A stretch of 64,000 nt of DNA from Streptomyces sp. M41(2017) (GTDB lineage Bacteria > Actinomycetota > Actinomycetes > Streptomycetales > Streptomycetaceae): positions 62,001-126,000 of the forward strand of contig NZ_MWFK01000003.1 in the NCBI RefSeq assembly GCF_002078175.1, in the 5' to 3' direction. Numbering within the stretch: position 1 is the stretch's first letter; every line of letters starts with the position of its first letter. This document shows positions 26,224 through 34,299 of this stretch, one piece after another. The notes under the pieces were generated by a model. It made no database searches and had not been told where the DNA came from. It saw nothing but the letters and a program-made list of their open reading frames with translations. Made by a program: the position numbers and the translations under genes.

Positions 26224-26823
26224 ATGAGTCGGAGCACGAAAGCTGGCGGCACGTCCGAGGCCCGGTCGAGGCTGCTCGGCACGGCCATCAGGATCTTCTA
26301 CACGGAGGGGATCCACTCCGTCGGCATCGACCGGATCATCGAGGAAGCGCACGTCACCCGGGCCACGCTGTACCGGCACTTCGCGGGCAAGGAGGATCTC
26401 GTCCTCGCCTATCTCGACCAGGCCGACCGCGACATCCGGGCCCAGATTTCAGCCGCCGCGGAGAGCAGCCCGTCCGCGGACGACAAGGTGCGCGCCGTCA
26501 GCCGCTCCATCGCCGAAGGCATTCTGTCGGAAGGCTTCCGCGGCTGCGCCTTCCTCAACGCCGTGGCCGAGTACCCCGACCCCGCGCACCCGATCCACCA
26601 GGCCGTTCTCGCGCACCGGCAGTGGTTCCTCGACACCGTCACGGGCTTGCTGGCACAGGTCGGCGACACACCTGCCGAGGCGGCGGGCCGGCACTTCGTC
26701 ATGCTGCGAGACGGCGCCATGGCGGCCGGTTGCCTCTTCGACGCGGAACTGATCGTCGAGACCTTCTTGCGCGGCGTGGAAGGTATTGTGCAGGCGCGTT
26801 CCGCGGCAGCTCCGCTGCACTGA
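26224..26823 (+). CDS. TetR family regulator
   Basis: This 199-residue TetR protein has an N-terminal HTH (RIIEEAHVTRATLYRHFAGK, about 38-57) and a ligand domain including GFRGCAFLNAVAEYPDP. The ATG at 26224 gives a standard N-terminus and lies 7 nt after a TACGCT -10 box. The doubled operator upstream suggests autorepression and control of the divergent membrane protein. The same core sequence also occurs in front of the broken paaI. Confidence 0.88.
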   Translation: MSRSTKAGGTSEARSRLLGTAIRIFYTEGIHSVGIDRIIEEAHVTRATLYRHFAGKEDLVLAYLDQADRDIRAQISAAAESSPSADDKVRAVSRSIAEGILSEGFRGCAFLNAVAEYPDPAHPIHQAVLAHRQWFLDTVTGLLAQVGDTPAEAAGRHFVMLRDGAMAAGCLFDAELIVETFLRGVEGIVQARSAAAPLH

Positions 26824-26862
26824 CGACCCGACCAACCACCGCTCTCCACGCGGCCATTGGCA

Positions 26863-26899
26863 CAGTCGGGCAGTCGGGCAGTCAGGCAGTCAGGCAGTC
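26863..26899. repeat. Tandem 8-bp repeat CAGTCRGG
   Basis: About 4.6 head-to-tail copies of CAGTCRGG (two with G, two with A, then a partial copy) lie in the intergenic region between convergent TetR genes. A length polymorphism between strains is likely. Confidence 0.85.
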
Positions 26900-27050
26900 G
26901 ACGGACGAACCCCAGCATGGACCGCACGACACCGGACGTCCGCCCGGTTCGGCCGCGGAACCCGTCACACAGCGCTTCGCGGACTCCCGGGCACAGCGCC
27001 CGCCGCGCTCCGCCGAAGGACCGGAGGCGCAGTCAGGACCGGAGTCGGAG

Positions 27051-27623
27051 TCAGCCGAGTTCGGCGAATGACGCGCGGAGCCGGTCCAGTGCCGTACGGG
27101 ACAGTTCACCGAGTCCCCGCTCGTTGTCGGGGACGACCCACGCGGCGAACGCTTCCTTGAAGGCGAGCATGCCGACCTCGGCGCCCAGCGCTGCCACCAG
27201 GTCCGGTACGCCCCGGGCACGCAACGCGTCCGCCATGGCGGCGGCGACGCCGACCTGCTTGAGCTGGTCGCGCTCCTGGAGTTCGGCGCTGGTCGCGATG
27301 ACGGCGTGGAGGCGGGGAGCGAGCTCGCGGTTGAACGACGTCATCGCTCCGGCCGCCCGCTCCAGCCCCGAGGCGACCGCGGAGAGCGGAGTGGCCTGAG
27401 GCGGCGCCGCGGCGATGCCCTCTGCCAGGAGTCGCGACAGCGTCTCCTGGCCTGCGGCGAGGACATCCCGCTTGTCCGGGAAGTGCCGGTGGAAGGTGCT
27501 CTTGGTGAGCCCGGCGCGCTGGGCGATCTCGACGACGGTCGTGTTGTCGTAGCCCTGCTCGGAGAAGAGCTGGAGTGCGGCAGTGACAAAGCGTTCGCGC
27601 GCGTCGGGTTCCCATCGAGGCAT
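27051..27623 (-). CDS. TetR family regulator
   Basis: This 190-residue TetR protein has the HTH in IAQRAGLTKSTFHRHFPDKR (about 34-53). The ATG at 27623 is preceded by TAAGAT 6 nt upstream and no Shine-Dalgarno sequence, so a leaderless transcript is likely. It diverges from an NAD(P)-dependent oxidoreductase gene over a long palindromic operator, the usual layout for a TetR controlling an adjacent reductase. The inducer is unknown. Confidence 0.88.
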   Translation of the reverse strand: MPRWEPDARERFVTAALQLFSEQGYDNTTVVEIAQRAGLTKSTFHRHFPDKRDVLAAGQETLSRLLAEGIAAAPPQATPLSAVASGLERAAGAMTSFNRELAPRLHAVIATSAELQERDQLKQVGVAAAMADALRARGVPDLVAALGAEVGMLAFKEAFAAWVVPDNERGLGELSRTALDRLRASFAELG

Positions 27624-27639
27624 GCCGCGATCTTACCAA

Positions 27640-27687
27640 TGGGACGTTGGTCGCATCACCCTGTACAGTGATGAGACCAACGTCCCA
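27640..27687. promoter_or_regulatory. 48-bp near-perfect palindromic operator
   Basis: Arms of 20 bp (one mismatch) flank an 8-bp centre. The outer part is TGGGACGTTGGTC and the inner part CATCAC. It lies centrally between the divergent TetR and reductase genes and contains TACAGT/TACAGG hexamers that could be -10 boxes for either direction. Confidence 0.82.
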
Positions 27688-27706
27688 TCAGATGTGGAGA
27701 TCTCTC

Positions 27707-28588
27707 ATGCGTGTCCTCCTCACCGGCGCCAGTGGCGGAATCGGCTCCGCGGTACTTCCCGAGCTTCTGTCCGGGGGCCACGAGGTTGTCGCCCTGGTCC
27801 GTTCCGATGCCTCGGCCGAGGCCGTCACGGCCGCCGGCGCCATCGCCCTGCGCGGCGACCTCACGGACCCCGACAGCCTGCGCGCCGGCGCCGAACAGGC
27901 CGACGGCGTCATCCACCTCGCCTTCAACAACGACTTCACGAACATCCAGAAGTCCATCACCGAGGAGACCGTCGCCATCGAGACGTTCGGCTCCGCGCTC
28001 AAGGGCAGCGGCAAGCCGTTCGTCGTCGCGTCCGGCACCCCGTTCGTTCCCGGCCGCACCTCGACCGAGGACGACCCGATGGCCGTCGACGGGCCCATGG
28101 GCGGTCGCGGCCGTAACGCCCAGGCGGTGCTCGACCTGGCGCAGGAGGGTGTGCACTCCGCGACCGTCCGCCTCCCCCGCTCCGTCCATGCGGCGGACGG
28201 CCGCTTCGGATTCGCGTCCTTCCTCGTCGCGACCGCCCAGCGAACCGGAGTGTCCGGCTTCGTCGGCGACGGCACCCAGCGCTGGCCGGCGGTGCACCGC
28301 CTCGACGCGGCCCGGCTCTTCCGCCTGGTTCTGGAGAACGGCGCACCCGGCACGATCGCGCACGCGGTCGCCGACGAGGGGGACACCATGCTCTCCATGG
28401 CCGAGATCATCGGACGCCGCCTCGGCCTGCCCGTCGAGGCCGTACCGGCGGAGAGCTTCGGATTCCTCGGCAGCATCTTCGCCCTGGACCAGCCGTCCTC
28501 CAGTGTCACCACCCGCGAGAAGTTCGACTGGCAGCCCACCCACCCGAGCCTTCTCGAAGACCTCGCGAGCGGGCACTATCCCGCCTGA
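27707..28588 (+). CDS. NAD(P)-dependent oxidoreductase, extended SDR (epimerase-like)
   Basis: This 293-residue Rossmann enzyme has the GxxGxxG motif in LLTGASGGIGSAVL (about 5-18). It resembles NAD-dependent epimerase/dehydratase or NmrA-type reductases. A canonical YxxxK is not obvious, so it may be an atypical reductase or sensor. The ATG at 27707 lies after the TetR operator, with GTGGAGA as a modest ribosome-binding site. Regulated expression by the neighbouring TetR is inferred. Confidence 0.82.
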   Translation: MRVLLTGASGGIGSAVLPELLSGGHEVVALVRSDASAEAVTAAGAIALRGDLTDPDSLRAGAEQADGVIHLAFNNDFTNIQKSITEETVAIETFGSALKGSGKPFVVASGTPFVPGRTSTEDDPMAVDGPMGGRGRNAQAVLDLAQEGVHSATVRLPRSVHAADGRFGFASFLVATAQRTGVSGFVGDGTQRWPAVHRLDAARLFRLVLENGAPGTIAHAVADEGDTMLSMAEIIGRRLGLPVEAVPAESFGFLGSIFALDQPSSSVTTREKFDWQPTHPSLLEDLASGHYPA

Positions 28589-28700
28589 ACGGACCGGCCC
28601 GAGCAGTCCGCACGCCGCCGGATCGGCGTGAAACCTTCGCGACCGTGGACGCGCGGTGAGCTGCGGACGGGGCTCACCCGGAGGCTGACCCGACGGCTCC

Positions 28701-28815
28701 CGGACGGGTAGCGACCGGCACAGCCTCGGCGACACACGGACGGCTTTCGGTTCCCGTGGCCCGGGCTCGTGCCGGGTGAAGATACGGGCGTGCGAGCTCC
28801 TCGGCCCCTCGTCTG
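28701..28815 (+). ncRNA. Candidate yybP-ykoY-like (Mn2+) riboswitch leader
   Basis: The 324-bp leader of the exchanger gene contains GGGTAGCG, CGGCGACACACGG and GGCCCGGGC in order, enclosed by a 6-bp closing helix (28701-28706 with 28810-28815, one G-U pair). These recall actinobacterial yybP-ykoY riboswitches, which precede cation exporters, but the GGGGAGUAG core is imperfect. A covariance search is needed. Confidence 0.3.
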
Positions 28816-28912
28816 CACCGTGCAAGCGTGACGGCGGGGTCGAAGCAGCCGCCGTCCCTCTTCGCGGTGGTTCTCGGTACTCCCGCCGGCACGGGAAGGC
28901 TGAGCGATCCCT

Positions 28913-29956
28913 GTGATCCATTTCGTCCTGCTGATCGTCTGCGCGGTCGCGATCTACCTCTCCTGCGAATGGTTCGTCAACGCCGTGGAGTGGCTGGGTG
29001 AACGGCTGAACGTCGGGAAGATGGCGGTCGGCACGATCCTCGCCGCCTTCGGGACCGCACTGCCGGAGTCCGTGGTCACTCTCGTCGCCGTGACGACCGG
29101 CGCGACCGACGAGGCCAAGGACATCGGCGTCGGCGCGGCGATGGGCGGCCCACTGGCACTGTCCACGATCGCCTACGGCGTGACCGGGGCGATGCTGATG
29201 CTCAAACGCCGCAGGGAGCGCATCGCCGCCGGTCCCGGCGCTACTCCCGCCGGGGCGCGGAACGAGGAAGCACTCGGCAGCGCCGCGGACATGAAGCGGC
29301 TGGCGAAGGACCAGAAGTGGTTCTTGCCGATCTTCGCCGTGAAGGTGGCTCTCGGGCTGGTCGCCTTCGCGTTCAAGCCGGTGTTGGGTCTGCTCTTCTT
29401 CGCTGCCTACGCCGTCTACTTCTGGCGGGAGATCCGCGGCGGTGACGACGACGAGGACGAGGGTCCGGACCTGGAGCCGCTCAAATTCCAGCCGAAGGCC
29501 GCTTCGCCGAGCACCTGGGCCGTGGCTGCGCAGACCGCCCTGACTCTGGTGGTCATCTTCTTCGCTTCACAGCTGTTCGTGAAACAACTGGACGCGATCG
29601 GACCGATGTTGGGGCTGTCCGCAGCCGTGACCGCGCTCCTGCTGTCTCCGGTCGCGACGGAGCTCCCGGAAATCATGAACGCGGTGATCTGGGTGCGCCA
29701 GGGCAAGACGCAGCTCGCGCTGGCGAACATCTCCGGCGCCATGATGATCCAGGCCACCGTTCCTTCCGGACTCGGTCTGCTGTTCACGCGCTGGGATTTC
29801 GACGCGGCGCTGCTGTGGTCCGGGCTGATCACCATGGCGGCGATCGTCTATCTCCTGATGACGATGCGAGGCCACAGGCTCACCCCCGCGCGCCTCACGG
29901 TCGCGGCCGGCTTCTACGTGGTCTTCGCACTGGGTCTCATCCCGATCCTCGCCTGA
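28913..29956 (+). CDS. Sodium/calcium exchanger (CaCA) family membrane protein
   Basis: This 347-residue protein has about ten membrane helices in two halves. Each half bears an alpha-repeat: AAFGTALPESVVTLVAV (about 44-60) and SPVATELPEIMNAVIW (about 246-261), with the ion-binding Glu in the PES and PEI positions. A hydrophilic loop with DDDEDEGPD joins the halves. It probably exports Ca2+ or another divalent cation such as Mn2+ using an ion gradient. The GTG at 28913 is the start; GGGAAGG lies 13 nt upstream. Confidence 0.85.
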   Translation: MIHFVLLIVCAVAIYLSCEWFVNAVEWLGERLNVGKMAVGTILAAFGTALPESVVTLVAVTTGATDEAKDIGVGAAMGGPLALSTIAYGVTGAMLMLKRRRERIAAGPGATPAGARNEEALGSAADMKRLAKDQKWFLPIFAVKVALGLVAFAFKPVLGLLFFAAYAVYFWREIRGGDDDEDEGPDLEPLKFQPKAASPSTWAVAAQTALTLVVIFFASQLFVKQLDAIGPMLGLSAAVTALLLSPVATELPEIMNAVIWVRQGKTQLALANISGAMMIQATVPSGLGLLFTRWDFDAALLWSGLITMAAIVYLLMTMRGHRLTPARLTVAAGFYVVFALGLIPILA

Positions 29957-30079
29957 CCCCCTCCCCTCCCCCGGCCGTGCATCCATCGGCCCGTCGGCAA
30001 CGTCCTCGCACCGGGACGCGTGAACTTCCGCCACACGACTACGCCACAGTCGAGCCAGACGTAGAGCAAGGAATTAGGT

Positions 30080-30337
30080 ATGCCTGCGGTCGCGATGGGC
30101 TTCTGGTCGGCGCCGTCCGTGCTCACTGATCTCGCTCACGGCGGTCTCATTGCCAGGCACGGCAGCGATATGGAGTCGGGGGATGTGGAACGACGGGGCG
30201 CAGATCCGGTCATGAAGGCTCGTACGTCCCGGCGCCGGAAAAGTTCGGCGGGGATGTCGAGAACGACGCGACCGCTCCGTCCCAGGAGTAGAAGCGACCA
30301 CCGTGATCGCCCGACCCCCTGGAGCCCCCCCCCATGA
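30080..30337 (+). CDS. Doubtful small ORF upstream of the PPOX gene
   Basis: This 85-codon frame has AAGGA 7 nt before its ATG, and its stop overlaps the next start as ATGA, both typical of a real gene. Codon bias is weaker than in neighbours and the C-terminal half is a run of Arg/Ser/Pro, so it may be chance. No family is recognised. The rest of the 29957-30333 gap shows nothing else. Confidence 0.3.
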   Translation: MPAVAMGFWSAPSVLTDLAHGGLIARHGSDMESGDVERRGADPVMKARTSRRRKSSAGMSRTTRPLRPRSRSDHRDRPTPWSPPP

Positions 30338-30879
30338 CGAACGAAAAGATCTCCGAGATCCTCGACCGCCCGCTGAGCCAGGAGATGCTGGCTCGCGACA
30401 TCTGCCGTCTGGCCTACGTGGCGGAGGACGGGACACCGCGCAGCATCCCGATCGCGTTCGCCTGGAACGGGAAGCAGGCCGTGATGTGCACGTCGAAGAA
30501 CGCCCCGAAGCTGGCCTCGCTCCGTCAGAATCCGGCCGTCGCCATCACCATCGACACCGAGGTGCATCCGCCCACGATCCTGCTGGTCCGCGGCACGGTC
30601 GAGCTCGACGAGGTCGAGGGGATTCCGGAGGAGTACCTGGAGATGAACGGTTCCTACGGAATGACGGCCGAGCAGCGTGTCGCGTGGGAGGCCGAGGTCC
30701 GCTCGCTCTACGACGGCATGGTCCGCATCGTGATGACGCCGACGTGGGCGAAGCTGATCGACTTCGACACGACCATGCCCAGCGCGGTCGAGGAACTCGT
30801 CCAGCAGCGTGCGCAACGTCAGCAGCAGAGGGAGGACGACACGGTGCGGTCGGGCGGGACGCTGTCATCGAGGTCGTGA
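30334..30879 (+). CDS. Pyridoxamine 5'-phosphate oxidase family (FMN-binding) protein
   Basis: This 181-residue split-barrel flavoprotein-like protein carries CRLAYVAEDGTPRSIPIAFA near the N-terminus and TSKNAPKLASLRQNPAVAIT, typical of PPOX-type proteins that bind FMN, F420 or heme. The C-terminal 30 residues are Gln/Arg-rich. The ATG follows GGAG with a spacer made of nine C residues, so slippage in that tract would alter translation. The substrate is unknown. Confidence 0.82.
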   Translation: MTNEKISEILDRPLSQEMLARDICRLAYVAEDGTPRSIPIAFAWNGKQAVMCTSKNAPKLASLRQNPAVAITIDTEVHPPTILLVRGTVELDEVEGIPEEYLEMNGSYGMTAEQRVAWEAEVRSLYDGMVRIVMTPTWAKLIDFDTTMPSAVEELVQQRAQRQQQREDDTVRSGGTLSSRS

Positions 30880-31001
30880 GCGTCCGGCGCACGGGCAGGC
30901 ACGGCAGTGGTGAAGGAAGGGGTTCAGGTGACGCCGGGACCGCTGCGACCGGGCCTCCGCGTCGAAGGCCCGATGTCGGACCGGACCGATACGGTCGCGG
31001 C

Positions 31002-31415
31002 ATGAGAGCTTCAGGAACCTTCACCGTCAAGGCGTTCGTCCCGACAGAGCTGCAACCGAACCCCCCTGTGTCCACTGCCCTTCCGGTGGGTGTCGCAACG
31101 ATGGAGAAGCACTTCGCGGGCGAGGTCGCCGGGCGTTCCGCGACCCTGTTCACGGCCGCGTTCGACCAGGCGACCGGCGTGGGTACCTACGTGGCCATGG
31201 AGTCCTTCGAGGGCTCGCTGCTCGGCCGGACCGGCACCTTCAACTTCGTGCACTCGGCGACCACGACGGGGAGCGACAGGACCGCGGAGTTCTTCACCGT
31301 CGTGCCCGCGAGCGGCACCGGAGAACTCGCCGGGATCCGCGGTACCGGAGGCATGGCCGTCGACGCCGACGGCACGCACCGGATCTGGTTCGACCATGAG
31401 CTGGAAGCGAGCTGA
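31002..31415 (+). CDS. DUF3224 family protein
   Basis: This 137-residue beta-barrel-like DUF3224 protein has MEKHFAGEVAGRSATLFTAA, TYVAMESFEGSLLGRTGTF and GTGELAGIRGTGGM, the three family blocks. Function is unknown. TACGGT ends 6 nt before the ATG and there is no Shine-Dalgarno sequence, so the transcript is probably leaderless. Confidence 0.83.
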   Translation: MRASGTFTVKAFVPTELQPNPPVSTALPVGVATMEKHFAGEVAGRSATLFTAAFDQATGVGTYVAMESFEGSLLGRTGTFNFVHSATTTGSDRTAEFFTVVPASGTGELAGIRGTGGMAVDADGTHRIWFDHELEAS

Positions 31416-31525
31416 TGACGGACGGAGGGGGTCGCCGAGCGGGGACGTCCAGCGGGTCGAACTGCTGACGCTCACCGTGCGGAAATCCCGTCGAGTTCCG
31501 CTTGGACGGCGCCTAACCTGCTGAC

Positions 31526-31873
31526 ATGGCCCACGCGAAGACTTCGTATGTCTGTCTGCCCTGCCGGGCCTCCTACAAGCAGCCTTACGACAGGGACAGG
31601 CAGCGGATCTGCCCGCGCTGCACGCGGCCGCTTGTCCACGTGGGTTCGGCGTTCGCCGCGCCCCGGCGTCGGGACACCGCTGCCTGGTGCACCCTGTCCG
31701 TGCTGCTGCACGCCGGCGTCCGTTTCCACAAGAGCTGCTGCGGCGGGCCCGGATATCGCCCGCGCACGCTGAGCGAGGTCCGCGAGCGCATGACGTACGC
31801 CCGGCGCAGCGGCGACCCTTTCGCGAGGTCGCTCGTCCGCCGCGAGGTGCCGTCGTCCTCTTCGCGCGGTTGA
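31526..31873 (+). CDS. Small zinc-ribbon-type protein
   Basis: This 115-residue basic protein has two Cys pairs near the N-terminus (CLPC and CPRC, 18 residues apart), which could bind zinc, and a later CC. Similar Streptomyces proteins are often mislabelled as deoxyxylulose-phosphate synthase; there is no such domain here. TAACCT 6 nt before the ATG suggests a leaderless mRNA. The role is unknown; RNA or ribosome association is possible from the basic zinc ribbon but is not shown. Confidence 0.65.
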   Translation: MAHAKTSYVCLPCRASYKQPYDRDRQRICPRCTRPLVHVGSAFAAPRRRDTAAWCTLSVLLHAGVRFHKSCCGGPGYRPRTLSEVRERMTYARRSGDPFARSLVRREVPSSSSRG

Positions 31874-31943
31874 GGCGCGCGCGTCCGGCTCCGTTCCCAC
31901 GGAGGCTGGTCACCCGGGCCTGGCGTCGGATGCGGCGCAGGAT

Positions 31944-32216
31944 TCACTGCTCCCGCTCGGTCAGGTGCGTAGTCTCCCGGTTCACCGGTAGGCCCTCCGA
32001 GGCGCGGCCCCTGGTACGCAACTCCTGACGCGCCGCGGGCCCACGGCCGGGGCCGGACCAGTACGGGTGCCACCACAGGCGTGTCGACAACCTGATCAGG
32101 CGCCGGCGTAGGGCCGTGTTCTCGGTGCTCGGGCACGGCGCCGCGAGGGCGTCGTAGGTGCTGTTCCAAGCGGCTTGCAGGTGCACCAGGTCATGGGGGA
32201 AGGTCGCGCTCTCCAT
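31944..32216 (-). CDS. Small hypothetical protein
   Basis: This 90-residue protein beginning MESATFPHDLVHLQAAWNST has a helical N-terminal half and an Arg-rich C-terminal half (RRRLIRLSTRLWWHPYW). Codon bias supports coding. The start at 32216 is chosen because upstream residues are poor. An AT-rich patch at about 32220-32250 upstream probably carries its promoter. No function is proposed. Confidence 0.55.
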   Translation of the reverse strand: MESATFPHDLVHLQAAWNSTYDALAAPCPSTENTALRRRLIRLSTRLWWHPYWSGPGRGPAARQELRTRGRASEGLPVNRETTHLTEREQ

Positions 32217-32353
32217 CGCTCCATTAGTGCATATGTTCGATTTTCTGTTCAAGTCGACACCTCAAGCACATCACCTTCGGCGTCACCTCGTCGTCGCCAT
32301 CAGCGCACTCTCGCCCACCCCCGCAGCGCGTCACGTGATGGCGAGCGGCGCGC

Positions 32354-32905
32354 CTACGCCCCCGGGGTCAGGACGTGCTGGACGAGTGCGCCGTAGCGGG
32401 CGACGAGGGTGGCGCGGTCAGTGGCGAGGAGGGTTTCGTCCCGGGCGATCCACAGCGAGTACAGGAGTCCCGCCGCCACGGAGGCGGCGAGGCGTGCGCG
32501 GATGTCGGCGTCGGGTCCGCTCAGGCGACGACGCAGGGGTTCGATGAAGACGTTCTCGTGCGTGTCCGTCAGACGCTTGTGGATCTCGGGTTCATTGCTG
32601 CCGTGGACGAGGGCGAGAAAGACGCCGCGGGCGCCGCCGTCGATACCGATGACGAGGTCGATGAGCCGTTCACCCAGGCGTTCCAGCGGCGCGCCGAGCA
32701 GCGGTTCGTCGTCGATGGTGAGCTGCATCGTCTCCAGGAACAGCAGTTCCTTGCTCTTGAAGTGGCGGATGACCAGCGCCGGGTCACTGCCGGCCGCCGC
32801 CGCGATCTGTCGGACGGTCGTCTTGGCGTACCCCTGCTGCCGGAACAAGGCGCTTCCCGCCTCATGGATGGCCTGCCGTGTACTCGTCGCGGGTTTGCCC
32901 TGCAC
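32354..32905 (-). CDS. TetR family regulator
   Basis: This 183-residue TetR protein has the HTH in IAAAAGSDPALVIRHFKSKE (about 34-53). The GTG at 32905 is chosen because GGGAGGA lies 6 nt upstream; the alternative ATG at 32932 lacks a ribosome-binding site. Upstream, toward the lipase gene, lie two TACC-N4-GGTA dyads that are candidate operators. The C-terminal domain is of the TetR_C_33-like AefR type, judged loosely by LLYSLWIARDETLLA. The ligand is unknown. Confidence 0.85.
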   Translation of the reverse strand: MQGKPATSTRQAIHEAGSALFRQQGYAKTTVRQIAAAAGSDPALVIRHFKSKELLFLETMQLTIDDEPLLGAPLERLGERLIDLVIGIDGGARGVFLALVHGSNEPEIHKRLTDTHENVFIEPLRRRLSGPDADIRARLAASVAAGLLYSLWIARDETLLATDRATLVARYGALVQHVLTPGA

Positions 32906-33002
32906 TGAGTTCCTCCCGATGGCCGCCCGCACGCCCGGCCCGTGCGGGGCCGCCGTGAGGCAGCTGCCGGCCGTGTGTTGCCCGGCGGTTCAAAAATCTA
33001 CT

Positions 33003-33065
33003 GTCAACTTTGTTGACCCCGGGGCGACGAGGCCTCACATTACCTATCGGTAGTACCAAGCGGTA
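33003..33065. promoter_or_regulatory. Palindromes between the TetR and lipase genes
   Basis: GTCAAC-TTT-GTTGAC at 33003-33017 and two tandem dyads TACCTATCGGTA (33041-33052) and TACCAAGCGGTA (33054-33065) lie in the 303-bp divergent region. The TACC-N4-GGTA pair is spaced 13 bp apart. One or more are probably the operator of the adjacent TetR. TTGACA and TTGACC hexamers within the first dyad could be -35 boxes in either direction. Confidence 0.6.
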
Positions 33066-33208
33066 ACCCCGCTCGTGGCCCCCTCCCGTCGGTGCGCACC
33101 GACGGGAGCCCCATCGCTGCCTGCTCGAGCCGCCTCATTTCTCGTGGAAGCCGACCGTATCGCTGCGGCCGGGACCCTCACCCGCACTCTGCTGAGAAGA
33201 GAGAGCAC

Positions 33209-34072
33209 ATGCCCACCTTTCGTAATGTCATGCTCGCGTCAATGACGGCCGGTTTGCTGGCCTCCGGCCTCACCGGCACGGCGGCACATGCCGCGGAGCC
33301 CGTGGACTACGTCGCCCTCGGCGACAGCTACAGCGCCGGGTCGGGCGTCCTGCCCATCGACACCAGCAACCTGCTGTGCCTGCGGTCCACCGCGAACTAC
33401 CCGCACGTCCTGGCCGCCCGGACCGGCGCACGGCTCAAGGACGTGACGTGCGGAGCGGCCCAGACCAAGGACTTCACCGCGTCTCAGTACCCGGGGGTGG
33501 CGCCGCAGTTGGACGCGCTGAGCGCCGGCACCGACCTGGTGACGTTCACGATGGGAGGCAACGACAACAACACGTTCATCAACGCCGTCACGGCCTGTGG
33601 CACCGCGGGCATCCTGAGCGGCGGCAAGGGCAGCCCCTGCAAGGACAAGAACGGCAGTACCTTCGACGACCAGATCGAGGCGAACACCTACCCCGCGCTC
33701 AAGAAGGCCCTGCAGGACATTCGGGCCAAGGCACCGGGCGCCCGTGTCGCCGCCCTCGGCTATCCCTGGATCACCCCGGCCACCGCCGACGCGTCCTGCT
33801 TCCTGAAGCTTCCGATCGCCGCCGGCGACGTCCCCTACATGCGCTCCATACAGGCGCACCTCAACTCCGCCATCCAGCGCGCGGCACAGGAGACCGGAGC
33901 CACCTACGTGGACTTCTCGGCGGCGTCCGAGGGGCACGACGCGTGCAAGCCGGTCGGCACCCGGTGGATCGAGCCGCTGCTGTTCGGGCAGAACATCGTG
34001 CCGGTCCACCCCAACGCCCTCGGCGAGCAGCGCATGGCCGAGCGCACGATGAGCGTGCTCGGCCTGGGCTGA
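33209..34072 (+). CDS. Secreted SGNH/GDSL hydrolase (lipase/esterase)
   Basis: This 287-residue secreted enzyme has a signal peptide ending near ATAAHA/AEP-type cleavage (about residue 29). Block I is YVALGDSYSAGSGV with the catalytic Ser, block III is GGND, and block V is PVHPNALGEQRMAE with the catalytic His, preceded by the likely Asp. Cys residues are paired as in Streptomyces extracellular lipases. It hydrolyses esters or lipids outside the cell. The ATG at 33209 follows AGAAGAGAGAG. It may be controlled by the divergent TetR. Confidence 0.9.
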   Translation: MPTFRNVMLASMTAGLLASGLTGTAAHAAEPVDYVALGDSYSAGSGVLPIDTSNLLCLRSTANYPHVLAARTGARLKDVTCGAAQTKDFTASQYPGVAPQLDALSAGTDLVTFTMGGNDNNTFINAVTACGTAGILSGGKGSPCKDKNGSTFDDQIEANTYPALKKALQDIRAKAPGARVAALGYPWITPATADASCFLKLPIAAGDVPYMRSIQAHLNSAIQRAAQETGATYVDFSAASEGHDACKPVGTRWIEPLLFGQNIVPVHPNALGEQRMAERTMSVLGLG

Positions 34073-34092
34073 CGCCGCAGACCCGTGAGGGA

Positions 34093-34131
34093 GCGGGCGG
34101 TCCGGCCGGATCACTCCGCCGAACCGCCCGC
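34093..34131. terminator. Possible bidirectional terminator
   Basis: A 9-bp stem GCGGGCGGT/ACCGCCCGC with a 21-nt loop follows the lipase gene, which converges on the DUF6215-like gene. Confidence 0.55.
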
Positions 34132-34299
34132 ACCCATGCGGTGGCCGGGTCCGTCACCATGCAGGCCGCATGATGCTGCCCCGCTGGGACACACACCCCG
34201 TTGGATGTCAGGAGGGCGGCCGGCCACGGAGCGCCGCGACCGCCATTCCCTGGAGTTCGTCCCGGCCGACGCCGCCGCGGTCGCCGTCCCCAGCCCGCA

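Noticed and set aside
31526..31873. Deoxyxylulose-5-phosphate synthase label often attached to this type of protein
   Set aside because: At 115 residues with Cys pairs only, it has no thiamine-diphosphate enzyme domain.
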